58,451 bases of DNA from Acidobacteriota bacterium (GTDB lineage: Bacteria; Acidobacteriota; Thermoanaerobaculia; Multivoradales; JAHEKO01): the NCBI GenBank assembly GCA_022561975.1, contig JADFQD010000004.1, positions 1-58,451 of the forward strand, written 5' to 3'. Shown here piece by piece: positions 8,003 to 16,686 of the stretch (its first letter is position 1; every line of letters starts with the position of its first letter). A program made the translations under genes and the position numbers. The notes beneath the pieces were generated by a model. It did not search any database. It saw nothing but the letters and a program-made list of their open reading frames with translations, and had not been told where the DNA came from.

Positions 8003-8775
8003 CAGTCTTTGCCTTTGCGTGCGCGCTTCTTCATCTGCTCCTCGGCTTGTTTGCGACGCTGCGCGCGCTCGAGATTCTCTACCGCTTCGAGGATCGCCGC
8101 GGCCTGCTCGGCGGTCATATCCGGCTGCTCCTCGAATTGCGGCAACTGCCGGCTGCGTTCGCTTTCGTCCTGCTCCTGATCCTGACCGTCCTGGCCGTTC
8201 TGTTCTGGCTCGTTCGAGTCTTGTTGTTGCTCTTGCTCTTTGTCGTTGTCCCGGTTGTCGGATGGCTGTTGGTTTTGCGGCTTCCGATCGTCGGGCTTGT
8301 CGTCTTGCCCCTTCCGATCTTTCTTATCCTGCTCTTGCTGTTGCTGCTTCAGCGCCAGCTCGAGGTTGAACTTCGCGGCCTGGTGATCGGGCGAAAGCCG
8401 CAAGGTCTGTTCATAGGCCGCAATCGCTCCGGCGGTGTCGTCCGCACCGAGCCGGGCGTTGGCCAAATTGTAGTTGGCCGGCGCGCGCAGTTCATCGGGC
8501 GCAAATTCGGCCGCACGTTCGAGGTGCTCGAGCGCGCCGTCGGTTCCCGCGACCAGATGGGCGGAGCCGGCGTTAAAGCGCAGGATCGGATCTTCGGGGT
8601 CGAGACGCGCCGCCGTTTCGAAGGCCTCGATTCCTTCCCGTCCTGGATGGGTTTCCAAAGCCTCGATGCCGGCAGCCGTCCTTTCCCGCGCGTTCCAGCG
8701 CAGGTGATCGAGGCTCAGGTCGGTGAACGACCAGCCCGCGGCCAGAGTCAAGATGGCTGCCAGGGAACGGATCAC
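7999..8775 (-). CDS. batC: BatC-like TPR protein with acidic Gln-rich tail
   Basis: The start is set at GTG 8775 because it overlaps the upstream stop (GTGA) and leads straight into a membrane anchor, giving 258 residues. Starts further upstream would lie inside batB. After the anchor come two to three TPR units (for example ANARLGADDTAGAIAAYEQTLRLSP), then a long Gln/Asp/Lys/Glu-rich low-complexity stretch and a C-terminal basic helix ending KKRARKGKDW. This layout matches BatC proteins, in which a TPR follows a membrane anchor. The position between batB and batD supports the call. The low-complexity part is probably disordered. Confidence 0.8.
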   Translation of the reverse strand: MIRSLAAILTLAAGWSFTDLSLDHLRWNARERTAAGIEALETHPGREGIEAFETAARLDPEDPILRFNAGSAHLVAGTDGALEHLERAAEFAPDELRAPANYNLANARLGADDTAGAIAAYEQTLRLSPDHQAAKFNLELALKQQQQEQDKKDRKGQDDKPDDRKPQNQQPSDNRDNDKEQEQQQDSNEPEQNGQDGQDQEQDESERSRQLPQFEEQPDMTAEQAAAILEAVENLERAQRRKQAEEQMKKRARKGKDW

Positions 8776-9815
8776 TCGATGTCCTCTAGGTCGGAGGGGC
8801 GGCCGGGGGCTCTGTCGGAGACTCTGATGGATCGAAGAGGAGACGCGATGAGGTGCAAGACGAGGGCGAGCGCGGCCAGCGCCAGTGGCCATTGAAAGCG
8901 CTCGGCGCGAATGTCGAGAGTCTGGTTCTCGAAGGTGCGCCGTTCCATTGCCGAAATCGCTCGAATGATCTCGGCCGGATCGACGCCGGGGCTCGAGACC
9001 GGCAGGTAAATGCCACCGGTGTCGGCGGCAAGCCGCTCGAGGACTGCCTCGTTGACCTTGGAGACCACGACGCGACCGTCCTGGTCTCGCTTGAAACGCT
9101 GCTTTTCCTCGAGCAGAGGGATCGGGCTCCCTCGAGTGGTGCCGACCCCGAGGGTGTGCACGACGACGCCTGCGTCCGCGAGTGAGCGAAGTGACTGCTC
9201 CCAGCCGCTGCCGTGGTCCTCACCGTCTGAAATCAGGATCAGCGCTCGATGCTTCTCGCCATCCGGAGGGTAAAGTTTGAGTGCCTCCTCGAGCGCCGAG
9301 CCAAGATGAGTGCCGGGTCGAGGCAAGCTGCCCGGGCCGATTGTGTCGAGCAGCAGGTCGAGTATGGCGATGTCTACCGTAAGCGGCGCCAGAACCAGGC
9401 CTTCACCTTCCGCCTGTACCAAAGCCACCCGGTGGCCTGGAAGTGCGGCGGCCAGGCGCCGCACCAGGGTCTTGGCTATGTCCAGCCGAGATGGGGCAAC
9501 GTCTCGAGCCGCCATCGACAGTGAGGAGTCGAGAACGAAAACAACGTCGACTCCCTGGCGTTCGACGGTCTGTTCGCTGGTACCCCAGCGCGGTCGCGCC
9601 AGGGCCAGAGCGATGCCGAGGACCGCTATCGACAGGCACAGCAGTGAAGTCCACAGGTGCTTTCTACGGAAACCGACGCCCAGGCTTTCCCATACGCCGG
9701 CTTTCGCCCAGGCGTTCAGATTGCGCAGATAGTCCTGCCAGAAGAGCGCCGCCAGCAGAAGCGTGATCGGCGCCGCCAGAGCCAGCCACAGTGCCTTGGG
9801 CGCGGCGAAGATCAT
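8772..9815 (-). CDS. batB: VWA-domain membrane protein BatB
   Basis: The start is placed at ATG 9815, which overlaps the batA stop as ATGA. This gives 347 residues beginning MIFAAPKALWLALAAP. Two membrane helices near the N-terminus are followed by a von Willebrand A domain with an intact MIDAS motif (VFVLDSSLSMAARD) and DGED, and a C-terminal membrane helix. BatB proteins are thought to use the metal site to bind partner proteins in the periplasm or membrane. The tandem arrangement with batA is standard for Bat clusters. Confidence 0.88.
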   Translation of the reverse strand: MIFAAPKALWLALAAPITLLLAALFWQDYLRNLNAWAKAGVWESLGVGFRRKHLWTSLLCLSIAVLGIALALARPRWGTSEQTVERQGVDVVFVLDSSLSMAARDVAPSRLDIAKTLVRRLAAALPGHRVALVQAEGEGLVLAPLTVDIAILDLLLDTIGPGSLPRPGTHLGSALEEALKLYPPDGEKHRALILISDGEDHGSGWEQSLRSLADAGVVVHTLGVGTTRGSPIPLLEEKQRFKRDQDGRVVVSKVNEAVLERLAADTGGIYLPVSSPGVDPAEIIRAISAMERRTFENQTLDIRAERFQWPLALAALALVLHLIASPLRSIRVSDRAPGRPSDLEDIE

Positions 9816-10807
9816 GGTTCGAGAGTACCCCTGGTAAGCCGAATGACGAGTGGCAGGCACAGTAGCGCCAAGGCGGATTGAGCCCATGGTTCGAAGACTT
9901 CATCGTAACGGGTGTATTTCTTGATTTGCAGTGGGGTGGTTTCGAGCCGATCGATTTCAGCGAAAACGTCGCGCAGGCCCTGGGGGTTCGTGGCTTTGAA
10001 GAATCGCCCCGAAGTCTTTTCGGCGATTCTCCGAAGCAGTTGCTCGTCTACTTCGACGTTCATGAGCGCTCGGCGAATCTCCTCGCGTCCGGTGACTGGA
10101 TTGCGAAACGGCATCGGCACCGGTACCCGGCCATCGGTCCCGACGCCGATCGTGTAGACCCGAAGCCCAAGGCCTTTGCAGATGGCCGCCGCCGACATCG
10201 GATCGACCGCACCGGCATTGTTGACCCCGTCGGTAACCAGCACGATGATCCGCGACTCGGCTTCGCTGTCCTTCAAGCGCGAGGCGGCGTTGGCCAACGC
10301 GACCCCGATGGCGGTGCCGTCCGGCAGCGAGTTGAGTTCCACCGAGTCGATCAAGAAGCGGAGCATTTCGCGATCGCCGGTCAGCGGCGCGCGAGTCAAT
10401 GCTGTGCCGGAGAAGACGACCAGCCCCATTCGATCGGCCGGCCGGCCCTGAATGAAGTCGTTGATAACCGACTTGGCGACCGCAAGGCGGTTCTCGGGTC
10501 GGAAGTCTTCGGCGCCCATGCTGCCGGAGATGTCGAGTACGATTTCGATGTCGATGCCCTCGGTAAGGCTCTCTTCCCAGGCATAGCCGAGTTGTGGCCG
10601 GGCGAGTGCGATGAAGACGAGTCCCAGTGCCACCAGGCGCAGATAGAACGGTAGGTGCAATCTCCAGGCGCCCGTTGGCGGTACCGGTAGCCGGCTCACG
10701 GCGAGGGCTCCGATCCCGGAGCCGCGGTGTCGCCACAGGGCCAGGGCCGGCAGCAGCAGCAAGCCGGTCAGCCAGGCGGGGTGGGCCAGATGCGGAAAGA
10801 CGGTCAA
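9812..10807 (-). CDS. batA: VWA-domain membrane protein BatA
   Basis: The most likely start is TTG 10807, overlapping the upstream stop as TTGA and giving 331 residues. An ATG 96 bases further upstream would lie deep in the previous gene. The protein has two N-terminal membrane helices, a VWA domain with MIDAS EIVLDISGSMGAEDF and TDGVNNAG, and a C-terminal membrane helix (SALALLCLPLVIRL). This is the BatA arrangement of a VWA domain between membrane anchors. It overlaps its neighbours on both sides, so equal and coupled expression with batB is likely. Confidence 0.87.
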   Translation of the reverse strand: MTVFPHLAHPAWLTGLLLLPALALWRHRGSGIGALAVSRLPVPPTGAWRLHLPFYLRLVALGLVFIALARPQLGYAWEESLTEGIDIEIVLDISGSMGAEDFRPENRLAVAKSVINDFIQGRPADRMGLVVFSGTALTRAPLTGDREMLRFLIDSVELNSLPDGTAIGVALANAASRLKDSEAESRIIVLVTDGVNNAGAVDPMSAAAICKGLGLRVYTIGVGTDGRVPVPMPFRNPVTGREEIRRALMNVEVDEQLLRRIAEKTSGRFFKATNPQGLRDVFAEIDRLETTPLQIKKYTRYDEVFEPWAQSALALLCLPLVIRLTRGTLEP

Positions 10808-11796
10808 GCCGCCTCCTCTCCTTCCTTGCCTGGCTTCGAAACTTCTTCTGGTCGAAGGAAGTTGCGGACCTCGGTTGCGGTGACGCGCGTTTGCTCGAGA
10901 CATTCCAGGACCCGGCCCGGCGCGGGTATTCTCTTGGCGAACTTGACGGCATCTGCTTCGACCAGCAGCCGAACGACATCGCCACAGACACTCGACGGAA
11001 GTCCCGAGCGCAGCAGCCGGCGCCGTAACTCGGTGGTCGTACTCTCCGCTGCCGGGAAGGCGAGCGAGCGTCCCAGGTATCTGCGCAATTCGAGGCTCAA
11101 TCCGGTAAACACCGTCTCGGCGTCCCTAGCCGTCGCCAGTTGGTCGAGGGCCGACTTCAAGGCATCCCATGGATCGATAGGTTTTCCGGCATAGGCGGCG
11201 TCGGCGGCATCGGCTCGGCGGCGCATCAGAAGGAGTGCCGATAGACCGACTGCCAGAGCGGCCAGCAGACCCGCCGTCCACCAGAAGCGGCTTCCGACTG
11301 GCAGCGATCTTGGCGGCGCCGGTGGCTTGGGCTCGAGCGGTTGGTCGCCAACCGGCAGGACCGAACCGACCTCGAAGGTCGCCGGCTCGGTGAGATACTC
11401 GATCGCAGTCTCGCCACCGCCCAGGGTTACGGCCTCTGGAGGCAAGGTGACGCTACCGGGACGAAACGACGTCAGCAGGAGGGTTTGTGAGTAGCGGGCG
11501 CGAAGGCCCGAGACGGCGTCGCTATCTCCATCGCCGGCGCTTCGGGTCACCTTGCCGATATCTCGTATCTCGGCGCTCCCCCAGTGACTCTGCCAGTTCG
11601 GGAATGTCGGGAATTGGGGCTCGCCGGCGCCGGCGTCGAGTTCGATCGTGAGCACGGCCTCGACCAGATCGCCGACTTTAATTTCTCGCGGAGACAGGGT
11701 GAGGGTCAGCGTCGGGAGCTCGCCGGCTGCGCTGGCCGCGAACCCTCCGAGGATCATTGCCACTCCGGCGGCAGACAGGGTCAAGACTCGGCTCAT
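10804..11796 (-). CDS. DUF4381-like exported membrane protein of the Bat cluster
   Basis: This 330-residue protein has a signal peptide (about 1-23), a beta-rich periplasmic domain with LSPREIKVGDLVEAVLTIEL, a proline-rich linker, one membrane helix (FWWTAGLLAALAVGLSALLL) and a cytoplasmic helical domain with LSLELRRYLGRSLAFPAAESTT. The latter resembles DUF4381-type proteins found between DUF58 and batA genes. Start ATG 11796 overlaps the DUF58 stop by four bases. Function is unknown beyond membership of the MoxR/Bat complex. The assignment comes from topology and gene order more than from a sharp motif. Confidence 0.75.
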   Translation of the reverse strand: MSRVLTLSAAGVAMILGGFAASAAGELPTLTLTLSPREIKVGDLVEAVLTIELDAGAGEPQFPTFPNWQSHWGSAEIRDIGKVTRSAGDGDSDAVSGLRARYSQTLLLTSFRPGSVTLPPEAVTLGGGETAIEYLTEPATFEVGSVLPVGDQPLEPKPPAPPRSLPVGSRFWWTAGLLAALAVGLSALLLMRRRADAADAAYAGKPIDPWDALKSALDQLATARDAETVFTGLSLELRRYLGRSLAFPAAESTTTELRRRLLRSGLPSSVCGDVVRLLVEADAVKFAKRIPAPGRVLECLEQTRVTATEVRNFLRPEEVSKPGKEGEEAA

Positions 11797-12731
11797 CTCG
11801 ACAGCCGCTTGCGACGTTTCTCGAAGAACGACACCAGCTCGGGCAGATAGGGTCGGTCCGTGGAGATATGGATCAGGTCCGCGCCGACTTGCCGGGTGAG
11901 TTCGTGCAGCTGTTTGCGCTCGACGCCGCGGCGGCGGAGGAACTCGGCTTCGAGCTTGCGGCCATTGATCAATCCGATGCGTCCGGTTTCGGCGTCGCGC
12001 AAGGGCACGGTTGCCACCGGCGGCAGTGTCAGGTCGCGCGGATCGGTGATTTCGATCACCACCAGATCGTGGCGACTGCCGGCCCGTTTGATCGCGTTGG
12101 CGAAGGGTGTTTCTTGAAAGTCGGAAATCAAAAACAGCACCGAACGTTGCTTGAGGTTGCGCAGTGTCTGCGTAACCGCTCGATCGAGATCGGTGAGACC
12201 ACCGCCGGTTCGGGCCAGGATCTCGCGCACCATACGCAGCACGTGGCTCTTCCGCCGGCGGGGCTGGAGAAATAACTCGAGTCGATCCGACACCAGGGCG
12301 GCGCCGACCCGGTCGCGATTGCGCAGCGCGGCGAAACTCAGAAGCGCGCCGATCTCGGCTGCCAGCTCACGCTTGAGCGTCGAGCGCGAGCCGAAGTTCA
12401 AGCTGCCTGAGACATCGACGATGATGAAGACGGTCAGGTCTCGCTCCTCGACGAATTGCTTGACGAACGGAGCACCCATTCGTGCCGTGACGTTCCAATC
12501 GATCGAGCGGATGTCGTCGCCCGGCTGGTAGGGTCTGACCTCGGAGAACTCGACGCCCCGGCCCTTGAATACCGAGTGATAGCCACCCGCTATTCCCTCG
12601 TCGACGAGTTTCTTGGTCGAGATCTCGATGCGCCGCACCTTGCGCATCAACTCCGCTGGCACCGCCGGTCGCGACGGCGCCGGAGCCGTCTGAGAACGGC
12701 CCGCCTTCTTCTTGCGCGCGAATCCGAGCAC
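11793..12731 (-). CDS. DUF58 domain protein (VWA-like)
   Basis: This 312-residue protein carries the DUF58 signature GRGVEFSEVRPYQPGDDIRSIDWNVTARMG and a VWA-like fold with FIIVDVSGSL as metal site. DUF58 genes almost always neighbour moxR, and the proteins are presumed partners of the MoxR ATPase. No membrane helix is evident, so it is probably cytoplasmic or peripheral. The gene starts 23 bases after the moxR stop, and its own stop overlaps the next start (ATGA). Confidence 0.92.
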   Translation of the reverse strand: MLGFARKKKAGRSQTAPAPSRPAVPAELMRKVRRIEISTKKLVDEGIAGGYHSVFKGRGVEFSEVRPYQPGDDIRSIDWNVTARMGAPFVKQFVEERDLTVFIIVDVSGSLNFGSRSTLKRELAAEIGALLSFAALRNRDRVGAALVSDRLELFLQPRRRKSHVLRMVREILARTGGGLTDLDRAVTQTLRNLKQRSVLFLISDFQETPFANAIKRAGSRHDLVVIEITDPRDLTLPPVATVPLRDAETGRIGLINGRKLEAEFLRRRGVERKQLHELTRQVGADLIHISTDRPYLPELVSFFEKRRKRLSR

Positions 12732-12754
12732 GGTTTTCTCTACGACTCGCTCTT

Positions 12755-13744
12755 CTATGGAACCTCGATGCGATCCAGCAGTCGTTGTGCCAGATCGTCG
12801 CTGGTGATCTCTTCGGCTTCGGCTTCGTAGGTGGCTACGATGCGGTGGCGCAGCACGTCGACCGCGATCTCCTTGACGTCCTCCGGGATCACGAAACCGC
12901 GACCCCGTAACAGGGCCAACGCCTTGGCAGCGCGGGCCAGGAAAAGAGTCGCACGCGGCGACGCACCGAAAGAGATCAGGCTCTTCAGGTCAGGCAGGCC
13001 GGCGCTTTCCGGATCACGGGTCGCGCGCACGAGATCAAGAATGTAGTTCTTGATTTTGTGGTCGAGGTAGATCGCGTCGCAGGTAGCTCTCAGCGCGGCC
13101 AGTCGAGGGCCGTCGAGGATGGGTTTGATGTCTCCGGGCGTCTCCACCAGCATGCGGTTCAGGATGTCCATCTCTTCGTTGCGATTCGGATAGTCGAGAC
13201 GCAGCTTCATCATGAATCGGTCGACTTGTGCCTCGGCGAGGGGGTAGGTGCCTTCCTGCTCGATCGGGTTCTGGGTGGCGAGCACCATGAACGGCTCCTC
13301 GAGCGGGTAGGTGGTCTCGCCCAGGGTTACCTGACGCTCCTCCATGCTCTCGAGAAGGGCGGACTGGACCTTGGCGGGAGCGCGATTGATTTCGTCGGCG
13401 AGTAGGAGATTGGTGAAAAGCGGTCCTTTGCGCGGCAGAAACTCGCCGTGGCGCTGGTCGTAGATGAGTGTGCCAAGAAGATCGGCGGGTAGCAGATCCG
13501 GCGTGAACTGGATCCGGCGAAACTCGATGTCGAGGGTTTGGGCCAGAGTCTTCACGGCCAGTGTCTTGGCGAGACCTGGCACGCCCTCGATCAGAATGTG
13601 CCCGCGGGCCAGAAGTCCGACCAGAAGGCGGTCGAGCAGATAGTCCTGCCCGACAATGACCTTGCGGAGTTCTGTCTCGACCTCCCTGAGCGTGAGTGTC
13701 TCCCTCTCGACTTGTTCGCTCAGACTGGAAAGATCAGGTTGCAT
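12755..13744 (-). CDS. moxR: MoxR-family AAA+ ATPase
   Basis: The start is ATG 13744, preceded by AAGGAG, giving 329 residues. The open frame runs about 200 bases further upstream but only through a palindrome and non-conserved sequence. Walker A is EGVPGLAKT, Walker B LLADEINRAPAKVQSALLE, sensor 1 MVLATQNPIEQEGTYPLAEAQVDRF. MoxR ATPases act as chaperones that assemble or insert metal into VWA-partner complexes. As first gene it heads the DUF58-batABCD cluster, so it is the likely motor for that complex. Confidence 0.94.
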   Translation of the reverse strand: MQPDLSSLSEQVERETLTLREVETELRKVIVGQDYLLDRLLVGLLARGHILIEGVPGLAKTLAVKTLAQTLDIEFRRIQFTPDLLPADLLGTLIYDQRHGEFLPRKGPLFTNLLLADEINRAPAKVQSALLESMEERQVTLGETTYPLEEPFMVLATQNPIEQEGTYPLAEAQVDRFMMKLRLDYPNRNEEMDILNRMLVETPGDIKPILDGPRLAALRATCDAIYLDHKIKNYILDLVRATRDPESAGLPDLKSLISFGASPRATLFLARAAKALALLRGRGFVIPEDVKEIAVDVLRHRIVATYEAEAEEITSDDLAQRLLDRIEVP

Positions 13745-13896
13745 CGCCTTTTTCTCCTTGAGAGTGACTGAAAGTGCAAGCGAAGTGCCAGAAAACGAGG
13801 CGAGAAAGGCCGGGGAGTCGGGTGGGCGGCGGTCGCCAGCGGCCTGGGCGCGCGCCGAAGTGGCGCTATTCTGACATTTTCTTCCCGATCTCGAGT

Positions 13897-13960
13897 TAGC
13901 AGCCCGTGGTAGAAGTCCTGTGGGTCGCGCGACCCGCAGGACTTCTACCACGGGCTGCTA
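13897..13960. repeat. 64-base near-perfect palindrome, TAGCAGCCCGTGG family
   Basis: The arms 13897-13928 and 13929-13960 are reverse complements with a single mismatched pair (13921/13936). The ends read TAGCAGCCCGTGGTAGAAG and its complement. It lies in the 230-base divergent gap between moxR and ksgA. Because it is symmetric, both flanking frames gain nearly the same false N-terminal extension (MVEVL-VARP-GLLPRAA). Partial copies of the arm occur at 52848-52863 (16 bases), 29691-29701 and 37880-37889, so it looks like a dispersed element. Confidence 0.85.
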
Positions 13961-13974
13961 GGGTTCGAGGAGTG

Positions 13975-14787
13975 ATGTCCGATCCTCGTCTCAAGAAGCG
14001 CTTCGGTCAGCACCACCTGACTCGACCGGAACTGTGCCGGCCCCTGCTGCGCTTTCTTCGGCCCGACGGACGGCCGGTGGTCGAGGTCGGTCCGGGGGGC
14101 GGGATCTTGACCAAACTTCTGTTGCAAGAGGGCGGCAAGGTCCTGGCTCTCGAGCTCGACCCGGAATGGGCGTTCGCGCTGGGCGATTGCGTGGAAGAAG
14201 GCGGCCTGGCTCTCGCGGTCGCGGACGCAATGCAGGTCTGTTGGAGGAGGGTGCCGACCGGCGCGCTGGTCGCCGGGAATCTGCCCTACGAAATTGCCAG
14301 CGCTCTGATCCGCAGATTGCTTCCATTGCATGGACGGATTGCGCGTTTGGGATTTCTGGTTCAGCGAGAGGTCGCCGAGCGCTTCGTTGCGAGACCCGGC
14401 AGCAAGTCCTATGGGTTGCTTTCCGTGCTCGCCGCGGCTTGGAGCGATGTCGAACTCCTCGGCACCGTGGCGCGTGGCAGCTTCCGACCGCTGCCCAAAG
14501 TGCAGGGCGCCTTTATCGGTTTCCGGCTGAAGCCTCCGCCGATTCCAGAAGCCGAGATGCCGGCTTTCGTCGAGACTGTCGAGCTGGCTTTCTCGCAAAG
14601 GCGCAAGACGTTACGTAACGCTCTGGCTTCCAGGTGGGGGAGAGAAAGAGCCGAGGAGGTTCTCGCGGCCGTAGGCGTGGACAAGCTCACGCGCGCCGAA
14701 CAGATACCGCTCGAGACGTTGCTTCGGATCGAAGGCGCCCGAAGGTCGGCCGAAAGATCGGCCCGAAAATGGGATGACGGCGAGTGA
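13975..14787 (+). CDS. ksgA: rRNA adenine dimethyltransferase, KsgA/RsmA-like
   Basis: This 270-residue protein begins MSDPRLKKRFGQHHL, the classic KsgA opening. Motif I is EVGPGGGILT (37-46) and the catalytic motif is NLPY (102-105). KsgA dimethylates two adjacent adenines near the 3' end of 16S rRNA using S-adenosylmethionine, late in small-subunit assembly. Length is normal. ATG 13975 is chosen by homology. A GAGGAG lies only two bases upstream, closer than ideal, so the in-frame GTG just before it is an alternative. The stop overlaps the next start (GTGA). Confidence 0.9.
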   Translation: MSDPRLKKRFGQHHLTRPELCRPLLRFLRPDGRPVVEVGPGGGILTKLLLQEGGKVLALELDPEWAFALGDCVEEGGLALAVADAMQVCWRRVPTGALVAGNLPYEIASALIRRLLPLHGRIARLGFLVQREVAERFVARPGSKSYGLLSVLAAAWSDVELLGTVARGSFRPLPKVQGAFIGFRLKPPPIPEAEMPAFVETVELAFSQRRKTLRNALASRWGRERAEEVLAAVGVDKLTRAEQIPLETLLRIEGARRSAERSARKWDDGE

Positions 14788-16634
14788 AACGACCGCTAGC
14801 GCTACTGGCCGTGTGTTTCCTCGCCGTCAGCTGCGAATCCCCCAAAGAGGAGGCGACCGTGGTTCGGCTGCTCGACCTGGCGACATCGGCTCAGTCGAAA
14901 TGGCCGCCAAAACGGCAACGGTTCCTGCCGGAACAGCTCAGAAGTCTGCGAGGTTACCGAGGGCTTCGCAAGAAGAAGCTGGCCCGCGTCGCCATGTTTC
15001 CGAAGAGTGGCGGCGATAGCCGGAGAGCCCTGTTGGCTCCAACCGGCACCAGCCACAGGTTCCGGCTGCGGCTGCCGGCGGACGCGATAATGCGTGTGGG
15101 TCTGGGCTACTTGCCCTCGGCGGAGGCCGAGGGGGTCCGAGTACGCTTTGTCGTGCGCATCGCGGGCCTTGGCGCGGAAGCGGTGGAGGAGGTGGACGAT
15201 CTCGTGGTTACGACCCGGGTCGATGGCGGTTGGAGAGATGTCGAGTTCGACCTGTCGAATTGGTCGGGCCAGGAAGTCGAACTCAGCTTGGTGACGATCG
15301 GAGCCGAATCCGACCCGCTGGTCTGGGCCGCGTGGTCCGCGCCCGAGATCGTAAGCCGTGAGGGCTCGCAGGCCGGCCCCGACGTGATCCTGATCATCCT
15401 CGATACGCTCCGAGCCGATCGGCTGGGCTGTTATGGCTATCCCCTCAATACCAGCCCCAACCTGGACAAGCTGGCGTCGAGCGGCATCCGGTTCGCGCGT
15501 GCCATTAGCCAGGCGCCGTGGACCTATCCGTCCCATCGCGCGCTCTTCAGCGGCCTCTATCCTACGGCGCGCTCGCTCAAGGGTTCTCCCAAGCTGGCGC
15601 AGGTGCTTCTCGAGGCAGGCTTCCGCACGGAAGCTCTCACCGGCGGGGGACAGATGGACTTCCGGATGGGTTTCTCACAGGGTTTCGAGGGCTACCGCGT
15701 GTTCGATTGGATTCGCAACCTGACCTGGCTCGAGGAATGGCTCGGGCGCTCGAGCGGGCGGAGGCGTTTTCTCTTTCTGCACACCTATGAAATTCACGAC
15801 CCCTACATCCACACCGAGTTCACCGAAGGCCGAGAGGGCGGACGGATTCAGGGCCGTTTCGGCAAGCGCAAGTGGTGGGGTCTGCGTCCACCTCCTACGC
15901 GGGAGGAGAAGGACTACATCGGGAGTCTCTATGACGGCGGCATCGCCTATACCGATGCACAGCTCGGAGCTGTTTTCGGTCTTCTCGACAAGTCCGGCGC
16001 GCTCGAACGCTCGATCGTCATCGTGACCAGCGACCATGGCGAGCAGTTCTGGGAGCATGGTTCCTGGCGTCACGGCATGAATCTTTACGATCATCAGCTC
16101 TTGGTGCCGTTGATCATTCACCTACCGGATAGCCTCAAGAAATCTCTGGCGAGCATCAAAGACTTGAGCGGTAGGGTCTTCGATCGGCAGGTCCGTCTGG
16201 TCGACCTTTTTCCGACAATCCTCGATCTCTTGGGGATACCCGTGGAGCACAGGATCAACGGCAGGTCGCTGAAGCCGCTTCTTCAAGGAGATGAACTCGC
16301 ACCAATAGACGCGTTCGCCGAGAGGCTCAATGTCGAGCATCGCGAGAGCAAGGCGCTGCGTACCGAGCGCTTCAAGTTGATCTACTCGTTTCCCAAGGCC
16401 AAGGGCCGGAAACAGGGCTTGCAGGAAAACTGGGAGCTCTTCGATCTCGTCCGGGATCCAGGCGAGCAAATCAACCTGGCCGATCGCCATCCCGAGAAGG
16501 TCGCCGAACTGGACGCGAGGTTGCGGACCCTGCTGGATCAGCTTGCCGATCCGCGGGATCTCGACGAAGGCGACCAGGAGTTGGACCCGGATCTCGAAGA
16601 GAGACTCCTGGCGTTGGGATACCTGGGCGACTAG
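14784..16634 (+). CDS. Sulfatase-like lipoprotein with Thr in the nucleophile position
   Basis: This 616-residue protein starts at GTG overlapping the ksgA stop. A lipobox (FLAVSC, Cys17) predicts an outer- or inner-membrane lipoprotein. An N-terminal beta-sandwich-like region of about 200 residues precedes an alkaline-phosphatase-superfamily domain with LIILDTLRADRLGCYGYP (metal site) and SDHGEQFWEHG. Where arylsulfatases have C/S-x-P-S-R, this reads WTYPSHRAL, with T247 at the nucleophile position. Formylglycine cannot form from Thr, so it is more likely a phospho- or phosphonate-type hydrolase or transferase than a true sulfatase. It ends LLALGYLGD, an ending shared with the two other family members in this window. 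Confidence 0.83.
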   Translation: MKRPLALLAVCFLAVSCESPKEEATVVRLLDLATSAQSKWPPKRQRFLPEQLRSLRGYRGLRKKKLARVAMFPKSGGDSRRALLAPTGTSHRFRLRLPADAIMRVGLGYLPSAEAEGVRVRFVVRIAGLGAEAVEEVDDLVVTTRVDGGWRDVEFDLSNWSGQEVELSLVTIGAESDPLVWAAWSAPEIVSREGSQAGPDVILIILDTLRADRLGCYGYPLNTSPNLDKLASSGIRFARAISQAPWTYPSHRALFSGLYPTARSLKGSPKLAQVLLEAGFRTEALTGGGQMDFRMGFSQGFEGYRVFDWIRNLTWLEEWLGRSSGRRRFLFLHTYEIHDPYIHTEFTEGREGGRIQGRFGKRKWWGLRPPPTREEKDYIGSLYDGGIAYTDAQLGAVFGLLDKSGALERSIVIVTSDHGEQFWEHGSWRHGMNLYDHQLLVPLIIHLPDSLKKSLASIKDLSGRVFDRQVRLVDLFPTILDLLGIPVEHRINGRSLKPLLQGDELAPIDAFAERLNVEHRESKALRTERFKLIYSFPKAKGRKQGLQENWELFDLVRDPGEQINLADRHPEKVAELDARLRTLLDQLADPRDLDEGDQELDPDLEERLLALGYLGD

Positions 16635-16686
16635 TTCGATGTAAACACCCTCCATAGTTGAGGAATTCAGCATCGACTCTGCTAGA

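Noticed and set aside
13745-13951. N-terminal extension of MoxR into the palindrome
   Set aside because: Homology begins at MQPDLSSL (13744), which has its own AAGGAG. The extension shares its first residues with the false extension of ksgA because both read the same palindrome.
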